Below are positions 33,593 through 43,212 of a DNA stretch of 64,000 nucleotides, in pieces (position 1 is the stretch's first letter; each line of letters opens with the position of its first letter). Made by a program: the position numbers and the translations under genes. The stretch comes from Micromonospora noduli (GTDB lineage: Bacteria; Actinomycetota; Actinomycetes; Mycobacteriales; Micromonosporaceae). Location of the stretch: NCBI RefSeq assembly GCF_003264365.1, contig NZ_PYAK01000030.1, positions 1 through 64,000 of the forward strand. Direction: 5' to 3'. Under the pieces are notes generated by a model. It did no database searches, was not told where the DNA came from, and saw nothing but the letters and a program-made list of their open reading frames with translations.

Positions 33593-36500
33593 GAAACGAT
33601 TCTCCAGGTGACCTCGATGGTGGCGGCCGGGTGGGCGGCTACGTACTGGCGAAGTTCGTTCACCGCATCCTCGGAGAGCCCGGCCGGTACGACCGCCTTA
33701 CCCCCGATGGGCGGGGGCGGCGGAGGCGGCGGCAATGGAGGCAGCGGCGGCGGAGGCGGGGGCCTCTTGGTGGCACGCCGGATGAGCGCCACCGCGTCAG
33801 ACTGTGCGCGCCGGAGAGCTGGGCTCAACGGCGCGGTCAACTCGTCGGCCTGGCCGACGCGGCGCAGCTCGGCGAGGATCGCAGTCGCCTCCCCGGCGTA
33901 TGGCTCGCCGAGGCCGGCAATGATCTCGAAGTTCTCCCACGCCGCGTGGGCCAGCTCGGCGGACACCTGGGCCGCGCTCTTGATGCTCTTTCCGACCCTG
34001 TCGGCCGGGCCGACAAGCTCCGCCCGAGCCAACCGCTCGATGGTCTCCACGGCCGTACGCCCGGTCGCCAGCCGCTCCAAAAGGTCAGCCGCCGCGCGAG
34101 CGGTGGAGAGCCGGCCCGACGACGATGCCTGGTCAATACCCAGCCATTTGTCGTGCTGCTCGAGCCGGGTGGTCAGGCCGTGCGCCGCTTCTCGATACCG
34201 CGCACCCTCGTTGCTGAGGTCGCGACCAAACATCGCCACCAGCCGGCCCCGCCGCAAGTTCAGGTTGTGCACACCGAAAATCGCCCCGGCTCGGGCCCGA
34301 GCCTCTGCCCAATCCTCCTCGCTGGGCAGCCGTTCCTCGCGCAGAGCGTGGTCGGTCGTGATCTTGCCTGGCTCAGGAGCGGGTGTGACCGCGCTTCCGT
34401 GCAGGTGGAAGGCGCGGTCGGTCTGCTCGGCGAAGGTGGCCACAACGAGCTGCGCGACGATCGGGTCGAGACCGCGTGGGCTGGGTTCGTCGATCCAGCC
34501 CAGGATGTCGGCGACGCGTAGCTCCCCGCTGATGCCCTCGGCGGCCGCCCGGTGGTGGAAGTGCTGCGCCCACTGGCCCTCGACGACGAAGGCCGCCTCG
34601 TGCATCGTGCCGAGCCCGAGCGGATTGGCGATCCGGCGCATGGTCTGGCGGTGCGCTCGCTCAACCTCGACGCGTCCCTCCGGCGACTCGACCGCTCGCC
34701 GGACGTGGTCGAGCACCACCTTCACGTCGGGCAGACGCACAGGCTCGCCCTTGCGGTCGGGGTCGAAGTCAGGATGGGCGGGGAACTGCTGGCTGAGCAT
34801 CTGATCGCCGAGACTGCGCAGCGCGTCAGCGAATGTGGCGCCCATGGGCAGCTTCGGCTCCAACGCACGGGTGAGCGACTGCAGGTGGTCATCGAAGCCG
34901 AGCTGCACATCCGAGGGCTGCTTGCCCGCCAGTCCGTACGCCTGGCGCAGCACCGCCTGCATCTTGTTCAGCAGCGCGCTGCGCTGGTTGGTCAGCGCCG
35001 CGTGTGCCCGCCGACGGTCGTCGGGGTTGAGGTGCTCGGCGTGGCTGTCGAAGCGCTGCCCCTCCAGCAACTTGTCGATGATGGCGAGCTTGCCGAGTTC
35101 GTTGCGGCGCTCAATGGTCAGGGCCGCCGGGATCCAGCAGACCGTACGAGGGCTCATCCGGCCGCTCAGCTCCTGGACCCGCTGCCGGTCATCGGCCGGA
35201 CCGTGACTGCCGTCGTCGAACGGATAGTCGACGATCAAACGCCAGCCGGTCGGGTCGTTCGGAGGGAACGCCTCGTCCCTGATGTCGTGCGGGTCTCGGA
35301 CGTTGCCGTACACCAGCTCGATCGTGCGGCGACTCCCCCGCCAGCTCAGTGCGGCCTCGGCAAAGAATGAGTCGCTCCACGGCACGCCGAGCTGTTTCCA
35401 GAGCAGCCGCTGCACGAGGTGCTTGCGGGCACCCTCGTTGTCGTAGTGCTTGGCGGTGGCGAGCACGCTGTCAACATCGACGCCGACCAACTCCAGCGAC
35501 ACGATCGGGTCGTCGCCCTCACCGATGCGGATCTCGGCGAAGCGACCGGCCCAGTCGGTCAGCTTCCGGTTGACCTGGGCGACCTCACCTCCCGGGATTG
35601 GGCTGGTGATGCTGCCGTGGTTGAGCGCCGACAGCCGTCGGGCGGTGAGATTGCGCAGCGCCGGGACGCTGGGCGCCAGCGCGGCCAGCAGCAGCGTCTT
35701 GATCAGCCGGTCGTCGCCGGTGAAGGCTCGGACCCGTCCGACCGTCTCAGTCGGCTGGGTGTCACCGCGTCGCGCCGCCTCCAGGTCGTCGTCAGTGAGG
35801 TCGTACTGGCTCAGCAGGTAGGGACGGAGTTTCAGGTCGTAGAGCTTCTGGGCCATCTCGAACTCGGCCTTGAGCTTCTCGGTGAAGGGCTGGTCGCCGC
35901 CCGTGCTGATGACGTCGTAGAGGTCTCCGAGGGGCACCAGCTGACCGAGGCGCAGGGTGTCGCGGCGATCGACCAATAGCTGGCGCATCAGCTTCAGGGC
36001 CGTCCGGGAGCGCTGCAACGCGCTGGAGACGTGCACCAGGGTGGAGAGGAATGCCGGGCTGAACGGGTACGTCGACCGGAAGGCGTCGATGTCGGCGCCA
36101 CTGCCCGAGTCGGTGCCGAGCAGGGTGTCGAACACCTCTCGCCGTACCTTGGTGGTGGCATCGAAGGCCCGGGAGATGGCCTCGCCCGCCCCGGGTCGGT
36201 CGTCGCGCGCTTTGAGCAGCCGGCGGCGAGCGATCTCTGGAAGGTTGCGGTCCTCCAACTTGATCACGTCGAACCGGCCGCTGGCCAGATTGAGGGTGTC
36301 CTGGTAGCTCAGCTCGTTGGCGCCGGTGACCTCCTCGCCGACCAGCTCTCGGAGATCACGCTGCCGGGCGATGAAGCTGACCACCGGGATCGGCCGGCGG
36401 GTGTCGCCGCCCTCGACAAAGTTGGTGATCTTCTGGATCTCGCGGGAGACGAACTGCTGGTCGCCGATCGAGTTGGCCAACCAGAGGATCAACTCGTCGA

Positions 36501-37308
36501 GGAAGAGGATCAACCCGTGGTAGCCGAGTTCCTTGGCGTGCCGGCTGATCTCGGTCAGGCCCCGGTCGAGCGAGACGAACGCTTCGGCGTCCTCCCGGGC
36601 GTTGCTGAAGAAGCCGACGTTCCAGCTCGTCAGCAGGTCGTTGACCAGCTTGCGGCGCAGCTCGTCGGAGTACGCGCCGCCGAACGCCTCATTCAGCCGC
36701 TCCGGCGTCCAGAACGTCTCGCTGTCGCCCCACTCGTCTTCGGCATCCCCGCCGGGCAGGCCGTCGATGAACTGCTTGTCGCCAATCTTTTCCCGCAGCG
36801 AGGCGGCCTGCTCCAGCAGCGCGTCGGTGCGGTGGACCGCCGGGATGGGCGCATCGGGGTGCAGCGCACGGACCCGGTCGACGTAGCCGCCAAGCACCCG
36901 CTGCTCCAACGAACGCGCATCGAGCAGGTGGTACGGGATGAGCAGGAACTTGCGTCCGTCCAGCCAGACGCTGTGCTTCGCCACCAGCGGGGCCAGCTCG
37001 TCGCGGCCTCGGGCGGCCGATTCGCCACGCAGCAGCGCGTGCAGCACCGCCATGAAGTGCGACTTACCGGAACCGAAGGAGCCGTGCAGGTAAGCGGCCT
37101 TGGAGGCGTGCCCTTCGACAGCGGAGCGAATCAGCCCGAGCGCCTCGTCGAAGTTAGCGAGCAGCCGTTCCGTGACGACATAGTCGCGCAGGGTGGCATC
37201 GGCGTCGGCAACGCTGTCGGCGAGTTTGAGCACGAAGTCGCTCTGGCTCGTGCGCTCCGGGATGTGGATGAACTCCCGAAGCAGCGGCGCGGGGCTGGGC
37301 GAAGACAT
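33589..37308 (-). CDS. pglY: BREX type 2 PglY, large P-loop ATPase (BrxC family)
   Basis: This 1239-residue ATPase has Walker A HGSFGSGKSHF at residues 75-85 and a Walker B GLILFLDELILWL near residue 240, within an AAA-like core; the rest is mostly helical (DUF6079/BrxC-like). It is the BREX-2 counterpart of BrxC. Near the C-terminus (about residue 1185) is an extreme polyproline stretch (three runs of 6-8 prolines) before a short PAGLSEDAV domain. I chose the ATG at 37308, as upstream in-frame codons contain no good start. No clear RBS precedes it, so translation may be leaderless. It heads the pglY-Z-brxD operon. Confidence 0.92.
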   Translation of the reverse strand: MSSPSPAPLLREFIHIPERTSQSDFVLKLADSVADADATLRDYVVTERLLANFDEALGLIRSAVEGHASKAAYLHGSFGSGKSHFMAVLHALLRGESAARGRDELAPLVAKHSVWLDGRKFLLIPYHLLDARSLEQRVLGGYVDRVRALHPDAPIPAVHRTDALLEQAASLREKIGDKQFIDGLPGGDAEDEWGDSETFWTPERLNEAFGGAYSDELRRKLVNDLLTSWNVGFFSNAREDAEAFVSLDRGLTEISRHAKELGYHGLILFLDELILWLANSIGDQQFVSREIQKITNFVEGGDTRRPIPVVSFIARQRDLRELVGEEVTGANELSYQDTLNLASGRFDVIKLEDRNLPEIARRRLLKARDDRPGAGEAISRAFDATTKVRREVFDTLLGTDSGSGADIDAFRSTYPFSPAFLSTLVHVSSALQRSRTALKLMRQLLVDRRDTLRLGQLVPLGDLYDVISTGGDQPFTEKLKAEFEMAQKLYDLKLRPYLLSQYDLTDDDLEAARRGDTQPTETVGRVRAFTGDDRLIKTLLLAALAPSVPALRNLTARRLSALNHGSITSPIPGGEVAQVNRKLTDWAGRFAEIRIGEGDDPIVSLELVGVDVDSVLATAKHYDNEGARKHLVQRLLWKQLGVPWSDSFFAEAALSWRGSRRTIELVYGNVRDPHDIRDEAFPPNDPTGWRLIVDYPFDDGSHGPADDRQRVQELSGRMSPRTVCWIPAALTIERRNELGKLAIIDKLLEGQRFDSHAEHLNPDDRRRAHAALTNQRSALLNKMQAVLRQAYGLAGKQPSDVQLGFDDHLQSLTRALEPKLPMGATFADALRSLGDQMLSQQFPAHPDFDPDRKGEPVRLPDVKVVLDHVRRAVESPEGRVEVERAHRQTMRRIANPLGLGTMHEAAFVVEGQWAQHFHHRAAAEGISGELRVADILGWIDEPSPRGLDPIVAQLVVATFAEQTDRAFHLHGSAVTPAPEPGKITTDHALREERLPSEEDWAEARARAGAIFGVHNLNLRRGRLVAMFGRDLSNEGARYREAAHGLTTRLEQHDKWLGIDQASSSGRLSTARAAADLLERLATGRTAVETIERLARAELVGPADRVGKSIKSAAQVSAELAHAAWENFEIIAGLGEPYAGEATAILAELRRVGQADELTAPLSPALRRAQSDAVALIRRATKRPPPPPPLPPLPPPPPPPPIGGKAVVPAGLSEDAVNELRQYVAAHPAATIEVTWRIVS

Positions 37309-37605
37309 GCTGGATACCGTACCGATCCAACGTCTGCCCAACTGACCAGGCACGGCGACGGTACAGCCAGATTGACCGTTGGAGGGGCCGCAGGGATCGG
37401 ACGTACCAACCGGTGCGCGAGATTCGGGGGCAGGTCGCCCGCAAGTGGGGTGGACACCTCAATCACGACAGGGTAGGAAACATCGAGTCGTTTCTGAAGT
37501 CACCGCTGCATCACCTACAGAGCCAGCGGTTGCCACCACGGCCTCACGATGCGGGGAAAGTGGCTGGCCTGCACCGACGTCCAGCCATGACGAAGAGGGT
37601 CATAC

Positions 37606-39591
37606 ATGCACGTAGACAGGATCGACCGGTCGATTGGCGAACTCATCGACCAGATTTCGAACGCCGAGATCCTGCTGCCAGAGATCCAGCGGGAATATGT
37701 CTGGAAGCCGACACAGGTCGCGAAGCTGATGGACTCGATCTACCGCGGCTATCCGTTCGGCTCGTTGCTGTTCTGGGAGACCGACGACACGCCGCAGACC
37801 CGTGAGATGTCAGTGAGAGGCACCGAGGTCAGCCCACTCCGTCCTCCCCTGTTCCTCCTCGACGGGCAGCAGCGGCTGACATCGCTGCACCGAGTCTTCA
37901 ATGACCACCCGGAGGCCCAGGTGGTCTTCAACGTCGAAACCCAGAAGTTTCAGAACCAGAGCGCAGCCACGCAGCGCGACCCCAAGTGGATCAAAGTGGC
38001 GGACGTGCTTGACCCGAAGGCCAGTATGTTGCGGCTGACCAAGCAGCTGCTCGACGCGGGCTCCACGCTGCCAGACCATGACATTGAAGACCGGCTCAGC
38101 CACATTAAGCGGCTACGAGACCGGCGATTTGTCATGGAGGTGCTCAAAGGCTTCCCTTACGAAGAGGTCGCCGAGATCTTCGTGCGGGTCAACAGCGGCG
38201 GTCGCCGACTGGGCACGCTGGACCTCGCCATGGCCACCCTCTCAACCCGCTGGACGGGCGTGCTGGCCAAGTTGAAGGACGAGGCGCAGTACTGGGCGCA
38301 ACGCGGTTATCCGGATATCGACGTCAACTTTCTTTCCCGCGCCCTGGCTGGCGTGGTGCTCGGACGCGGGCTCTCGATCTGGTCGCACAGTCGGCTGAGG
38401 CAGACGGAAGACGTAGAACTCGAACGCGGCTGGGAGGTTGTCAAGCGCGGTCTTCGGCGGCTGGTCCCGTTGCTCCAGGCGAACCTGCGGCTTACCCGGT
38501 CCGACCCACTCCCCTCCATGGTCGTTCTCATCCCACTGGTGGTCCTCGTTGGCGAGCGGAGCGACGAGCCGATCGACAAACCGACCACCGACGGCATTGT
38601 CTACTGGCTGCTCCTAGCCACGATCCAGACTCGCTACAGCGGGTCCACGGACACCAAACTGAGCCAGGACATCCGGGCAGCGCGTCAACCGGAGCCGGTC
38701 CGCGCCCTGCTTGAGGGCCTCAATGTGGAGCAATCCCGCGCCGAAGTAACCGACAGGGCACTGCGAGGCCGGACGAAGGAGAGCCCGTACTTCTTCCTCA
38801 GCCTCTTGGTGTCGCTAGCCAGGGGTGCCCGCGACTGGTGGTATGGCACCGAGATCCTGCCTGGACACGATGACGGGCAGAGACTCGAGCACCATCACAT
38901 CCATCCCCCCACGACCCTTGACGACCGATTCGACAAAGGAGTGGTCAACGACCTTTCCAATCTGGTCTTCATCTCGACAAAGGCCAACAAGCAGATCAAC
39001 GGCAGGAGTCCGGTCGAGTACTTCCCGACGCTAGAGGAACAGGAGCTTCGTGCACACTGCGTGCCTTCGGATGAGCCTTTGCGCGACGCAGACGGCTACG
39101 CCCGATTTCTGATCGAACGACGGCGGATGCTGGCTGACGCGATGAATGCCCTACTGGACCGGTTCCGGCCGGACTTCCTCGATGAGGTGCCGACTGGCCC
39201 TGCGGACCCGAACGCTGGTTTCTCGCTTGACCTGGCACTGTTCGAGAGCCGTCGAGACGATGGGCAAATGGTCTTCACCGCGACCGGCGACAACATCTCC
39301 TGGCACGGTTCCGCCGATGTCGGGGAGCTAGAAGCCGCGATCGACTCGGCCCGCATCGCCGGTATCGACAGCGATGTGACCATCGCCGGGGAGTCGGTGC
39401 CCGTCCAGATGATCGAGGACTCCCTCCACGTTCCCATCGGTCCGTTCCTCGTGACCGGCACTCCCGAGGAGTGGCGCGCAGTGTTCGACCGGGAGCGACT
39501 CGCCTCGCAACCACTGTCGGCGGCGCCACCGCTCGCTCCGGCTCCCTGGAGCGGTGACCGGATCAAATTCCCCGTCACCAGCACCGACTGA
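37606..39591 (+). CDS. GmrSD-like DUF262/HNH type IV restriction protein
   Basis: This 661-residue protein has an N-terminal DUF262 domain (LLPEIQREYVWKPTQVAKLMDS, then LLDGQQRLTSL near residue 86), the ParB-related NTP-using part of GmrS, and a C-terminal nuclease-like segment EHHHIHPPTTL...NDLSNLVFIST near residue 427 with the His-rich HNH signature of the GmrD/DUF1524 side. Enzymes of this kind cut phage DNA carrying modified cytosines; the BREX-linked BrxU belongs here. It is divergent from pglY and followed after 11 bases by the EVE-HEPN gene, so the two are probably one unit. Confidence 0.85.
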   Translation: MHVDRIDRSIGELIDQISNAEILLPEIQREYVWKPTQVAKLMDSIYRGYPFGSLLFWETDDTPQTREMSVRGTEVSPLRPPLFLLDGQQRLTSLHRVFNDHPEAQVVFNVETQKFQNQSAATQRDPKWIKVADVLDPKASMLRLTKQLLDAGSTLPDHDIEDRLSHIKRLRDRRFVMEVLKGFPYEEVAEIFVRVNSGGRRLGTLDLAMATLSTRWTGVLAKLKDEAQYWAQRGYPDIDVNFLSRALAGVVLGRGLSIWSHSRLRQTEDVELERGWEVVKRGLRRLVPLLQANLRLTRSDPLPSMVVLIPLVVLVGERSDEPIDKPTTDGIVYWLLLATIQTRYSGSTDTKLSQDIRAARQPEPVRALLEGLNVEQSRAEVTDRALRGRTKESPYFFLSLLVSLARGARDWWYGTEILPGHDDGQRLEHHHIHPPTTLDDRFDKGVVNDLSNLVFISTKANKQINGRSPVEYFPTLEEQELRAHCVPSDEPLRDADGYARFLIERRRMLADAMNALLDRFRPDFLDEVPTGPADPNAGFSLDLALFESRRDDGQMVFTATGDNISWHGSADVGELEAAIDSARIAGIDSDVTIAGESVPVQMIEDSLHVPIGPFLVTGTPEEWRAVFDRERLASQPLSAAPPLAPAPWSGDRIKFPVTSTD

Positions 39592-39602
39592 AGGAGGAAC
39601 CC

Positions 39603-40796
39603 GTGACTCAGGCGTGGATCGTCCGGGCTGGACGGGACGACAGCTACGAGGAGTTGGCTCTCAACAAGAATCTGATCGCGGTCGGCTGGTCGGCGACCGG
39701 TGATCTCAGTGATTCGACGACACTCACCGCCATCCGAAATCGGGTGCTGTCCGCGTACCCCTCAGTGGAGCACCAGGCGGCGGACGGATACTCCATCCAG
39801 CTCCTCGCCTTCCGGGCGCGGATGGCTCCGGGTGACGTCGTTCTCCTCCTGCGCCGATCGAGTCCAGATGTAGCGCTCGGTCGGATCACCGGCGGCTATG
39901 AGTTCCGCCAGGACCTCGCTACGGGGATCGGTCACGTTCGCGCGGTCACCTGGGTTCGTACCGATTTGCCCCGCGCCTCGGTCGAGCGGGAGTTGCTCGC
40001 CCTCCCTGCCCTCACCACCGTCTACCGCATCAACCAAGGCGAGACCGTCGCACGACTTGAGCGACTTGCGGGCAACCCACAGCCGCTGGCTGACGCGGTC
40101 GTCATCAGGCCTGAGGTGGTCGCCGCCGCCCGACCGGACGAGGTGTCCGAGCCCTTCGCCAACCTCCAGCGGAACCTGAATTACGCCCGCAGTCTCGCAA
40201 CCGCCGGTCAGCACTTGGCCCTGCTGAAGGTCGGCGCGTTCGAGATCTCTGACGTCTTCCGCGCGGCATGGGTGCAGAGTGTCGCGGCTCTGGACCACTG
40301 GGTACGCCAGGAGATCCGAGCCCGGATGCTACGACTGGCGGCGCAGCCCGGTGTCGAGAAACCGCGAGCCTTTGCTGCCTTCCAGATCTCCATGGGGCTG
40401 GTCGAACAGGTGCAGATGGGCACGGCGACTCTGGTCGACGCGGTGGACCAGCAATTGCGCGACCGCGGCCACCTCGTCTACCAGCACCCGGACAAGATCC
40501 GCGAAGGATTCGCGCTGGTCGCCGACGTAAACGGGTTCTGGAACAAGGTCGCAAAAGTGCTCACCGAGCAGAGCGGCGACGGGATTTCCTTTACTGGGGC
40601 AGAGGTGCAGGACCAGTTGCACCAGATCGTGCAACGGCGACACAAGATCGCGCACGAGTACGACGAGGATCCCGAGAATCCCAGCAGGAAGCGTGCGATC
40701 GATGCGCCTGGCGCGACCAAAACGATCGACTGGATCGAGCAGACTGCCGCCGCCATCCTTGTCGTGCTCGGCACCAACGTTCCCGCAGGCAAATAG
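39603..40796 (+). CDS. EVE-like (PUA-fold) reader fused to a HEPN RNase-like domain
   Basis: This 397-residue protein begins with an EVE-like domain (WIVRAGRDDSYEELAL, LIAVGW, GDVVLLLRR, ALGRITGGYEFR), as found at the N-terminus of many modification-dependent restriction enzymes, where it recognises modified bases. After a linker (residues ~155-195) it ends in a helical HEPN domain with the Rx4H-type active site RRHKIAHEYD at residues 345-354. HEPN domains are commonly metal-independent RNases in abortive defence. The GTG has AAGGAGG at ideal spacing, 11 bases after the GmrSD stop. Reading modified phage DNA and then cutting RNA is inferred. Confidence 0.72.
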   Translation: MTQAWIVRAGRDDSYEELALNKNLIAVGWSATGDLSDSTTLTAIRNRVLSAYPSVEHQAADGYSIQLLAFRARMAPGDVVLLLRRSSPDVALGRITGGYEFRQDLATGIGHVRAVTWVRTDLPRASVERELLALPALTTVYRINQGETVARLERLAGNPQPLADAVVIRPEVVAAARPDEVSEPFANLQRNLNYARSLATAGQHLALLKVGAFEISDVFRAAWVQSVAALDHWVRQEIRARMLRLAAQPGVEKPRAFAAFQISMGLVEQVQMGTATLVDAVDQQLRDRGHLVYQHPDKIREGFALVADVNGFWNKVAKVLTEQSGDGISFTGAEVQDQLHQIVQRRHKIAHEYDEDPENPSRKRAIDAPGATKTIDWIEQTAAAILVVLGTNVPAGK

Positions 40797-40810
40797 CGCA
40801 GGAGGAAACG

Positions 40811-41023
40811 TCACTGTTGGGTCGGACGACAATGCCGGGCGGCGAGGCCAGTCAGCGCAGTGACGATGGCCCCAACGGCGGCTACCGCAGCAGTCGCCGT
40901 ACCGTCAGGGCCAGTCAGTGCCACCACCAGAAGCACTCCAGTGGACACCGCGCCGACAGCCAGGGTGCCACCGACCACTGCTGACGGCAGACCATCCCCT
41001 GCCTGGTTCTCCGACTCATCCAT
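40811..41023 (-). CDS. Small two-span membrane protein
   Basis: This 70-residue protein starts MDESENQAGDG with GGGAG upstream and has two hydrophobic spans (about residues 12-33 and 40-58) separated by a short Gly/Asp turn, ending ARHCRPTQQ. It converges on the EVE-HEPN gene with a 14-base gap and is divergent from the XRE gene. Small alanine/valine-rich hairpin proteins of this kind are common in actinomycete islands; no function can be given. The coding status is moderately supported by start, RBS and composition. Confidence 0.5.
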   Translation of the reverse strand: MDESENQAGDGLPSAVVGGTLAVGAVSTGVLLVVALTGPDGTATAAVAAVGAIVTALTGLAARHCRPTQQ

Positions 41024-41178
41024 CACGACTCCCAACGAGTAGCGTCCATCGCGTTCAGCACAGCAGGCATGTGGGTGTTCAGGCACCCGGCGCGTCGTAT
41101 TGCGGAACAGGCTTGCGTGAGACGCCATTCACGCAGCACAGTCGGCAGAGGCAATATCAGGGCCGACTGGAGGCCGCC

Positions 41179-42546
41179 ATGAGTGCGGACCGTCGCTGGT
41201 ACGAGCTGCCGGAGGCCAAGCAGGCGTCCTCCACGGGGGACTTCGGCGTGCTGCTGCGGGTCGCACGTACCGCCGCTCGGCTCACCCTCGCGGAGGCCGG
41301 CCAGCGCTGCGGATACTCGGCGGCGACCCTCTCCCGGATCGAGCGTGGTCGCCAACCGCTGACGGACGTTACGGTGTTGCGTCGCCTCGCCGAGATATTC
41401 GACATTCCGCCGGAGCTGTTCGGACTCGCGACGGGAGACGGCCGGAGATTCAACGGTCTTGGTGGCTCACTGGATAGGGTGCTCGGTGAAGAGCCATCGC
41501 GCGAGGCGGGAGGTGGTCCGGTGCGACGACGTGACGTGCTCGGCGGCCTGGCAGGCATCGTGGGCGCTACCGTTCCCGTGACGGATGACGGTCCGGCTGC
41601 GATGCCTGGCCGCGTCGTCAGCAGCCTGGAGGACGCACTGCTGGGGAATGCACCGCCCCCGGCCGGCCCCGCTGACCCGGCTCGGTTACGTGCGGCGCTT
41701 GGCACCGCCTGGTCCGACTTCCACGCCTGCCGTTACACCCGATTATCGTCACGGCTGTCAGGGCTGGTATCGATGGCAACGTCTGCCCACAGCGTCGCCA
41801 ACGTTGACGATCGGTCGACGACGGCCAGCACCCTGGCCGAGACTTATCACCTGACCACGCAGGTGCTCATCAAGCTGCATGAGGACGGCATGGCGTGGTC
41901 GGCCATGGACCGGGCTCGCCAGGCGGCCCGGGAAGCCGACGACCCACTCCTGAGCGCCGAGACCGCACGGATCTCCGCCATCGTGTTACGACGTTCCCGG
42001 CACCGAGTCCGGGCAGAGCAGACGGTGATCAGCGCCGCCCAGGACCTCGACGCGGCAACAGGGTTGACCTCAATTGAGCAGGGCTGCGCCTACGGACGAC
42101 TGCTGGCGACAGCGGCATACACGGCCGCGCTTTCGGACCGCCGTGACACCGCTTGGGAACTGCTGACAGAGGCAGACGAGGCCAGCCGGCGGGCCGGGGC
42201 GGGCAGCGGCTTCGCGGGGGTGGACGTCGCGCTCTACAAAATCAGCGTCGCCCGGACACTGGGTGACTTCGGTGCGGCGGTCCAATACGCCCGCGCACTA
42301 CGTCCAGAGCGGCTGGTCAATGTGGAGCGGCGGGCGCGGTACTGGGAGGACGTAGCGTTGGCACTGTTCGGCCGCGGCGCGCACGCCGAGGCGTACCGGG
42401 CGCTGCTCGCCGCCGAGCAGACGGCTCCACAGGAGGTCCGATATCGGCCCTGGGCTCAGCAGCTCACCGGCGCACTGCTCAGCGTCGACCACCGCCAGAC
42501 ACTACCCGGGCTCCGCAGCTTCGCCGCCCGTACCGGCGTCACCTGA
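41179..42546 (+). CDS. XRE-family regulator with TPR-like C-terminal region
   Basis: This 455-residue protein has an N-terminal helix-turn-helix (LTLAEAGQRCGYSAATLSRIERGRQ, residues 40-64), a Tat-like or linker segment (RRRDVLGGLAGIVGA), and a long helical repeat region of tetratricopeptide character (LLTEADEASRRAG, ALRPERLVNVERRARYWEDVALAL). Actinomycetes carry many such XRE-TPR proteins, often in integrated elements. The ATG at 41179 has CTGGAGG upstream. It may control the neighbouring defence genes, but no operator is visible to prove it. Confidence 0.8.
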   Translation: MSADRRWYELPEAKQASSTGDFGVLLRVARTAARLTLAEAGQRCGYSAATLSRIERGRQPLTDVTVLRRLAEIFDIPPELFGLATGDGRRFNGLGGSLDRVLGEEPSREAGGGPVRRRDVLGGLAGIVGATVPVTDDGPAAMPGRVVSSLEDALLGNAPPPAGPADPARLRAALGTAWSDFHACRYTRLSSRLSGLVSMATSAHSVANVDDRSTTASTLAETYHLTTQVLIKLHEDGMAWSAMDRARQAAREADDPLLSAETARISAIVLRRSRHRVRAEQTVISAAQDLDAATGLTSIEQGCAYGRLLATAAYTAALSDRRDTAWELLTEADEASRRAGAGSGFAGVDVALYKISVARTLGDFGAAVQYARALRPERLVNVERRARYWEDVALALFGRGAHAEAYRALLAAEQTAPQEVRYRPWAQQLTGALLSVDHRQTLPGLRSFAARTGVT

Positions 42547-42633
42547 CCACGCCGGCTCGAAACTGCCCTGGTCGGTTTACGCGCATACGCAGTCTCCGCC
42601 GGCAACAAGCCGATGATCGCGGCCCAACAAGAC

Positions 42634-43212
42634 CTACGTCGAACGACCATTTTGGTAGACGATCCTGAACCCATAGTGCTGCGCCAGCGCCGCCCAACGC
42701 GACGATTTGACCAGCCGCTCTACGCTGTCGACCTTGCCACCGTTGACCATGTTGTTGAGGACCACGGTCTCGAATGCCGCAGACTCGATCCAGTCGATCT
42801 CCTTCGTAAAGCCGCACAGCATCGCTGCCTTCGTCTCGCGAAGGAACTCCACGAGCGTGGTGTCGGAGGCGCGAAGCACCGAGCAGCTTCCGAAGTAGAA
42901 CCGCTTGCCCTCGCACTGACCTGACATCCAGCTCGCGATCTCGGCGAGCCCTACCGAGTGCGACCCGGACAGGTGCAGCCGAGTGGGCGAGCCATGCAGC
43001 GCGAAGAAGCCGACCTGGTAGGCGGAGTACTTGCGAGACAGCCACCGTTCGAGGAAATAGCGCAGTTCCTGTGGGGTGGCGGTGTCACGGTGGATGAAGC
43101 GAATGCTGCCCAGCCGTTCAAGCAATTCGAGGGTCGGCAAAACGGATCCCCGCTCCGCAAGATCTTCCTCCCACTCGCCCTCGAAGCAGAAGACACCACC
43201 TGGCTTCGCCAC
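42634..43212 (-). CDS. DUF6642-like protein with a caspase-type His/Cys pair
   Basis: This 192-residue protein has a beta strand followed by FFALHGSP (His73) and, about 37 residues on, FYFGSCSVLR (Cys110). A His-Gly and a later Ser/Gly-x-Cys at strand ends are the catalytic dyad pattern of clan CD proteases (caspase, CHAT, gingipain). The protein is short and lacks extra domains. I recall DUF6642 as the family, without a known function. It starts at a GTG with GGGGAG upstream and stands alone. Proteolysis is inferred from the dyad only. Confidence 0.6.
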   Translation of the reverse strand: MAKPGGVFCFEGEWEEDLAERGSVLPTLELLERLGSIRFIHRDTATPQELRYFLERWLSRKYSAYQVGFFALHGSPTRLHLSGSHSVGLAEIASWMSGQCEGKRFYFGSCSVLRASDTTLVEFLRETKAAMLCGFTKEIDWIESAAFETVVLNNMVNGGKVDSVERLVKSSRWAALAQHYGFRIVYQNGRST

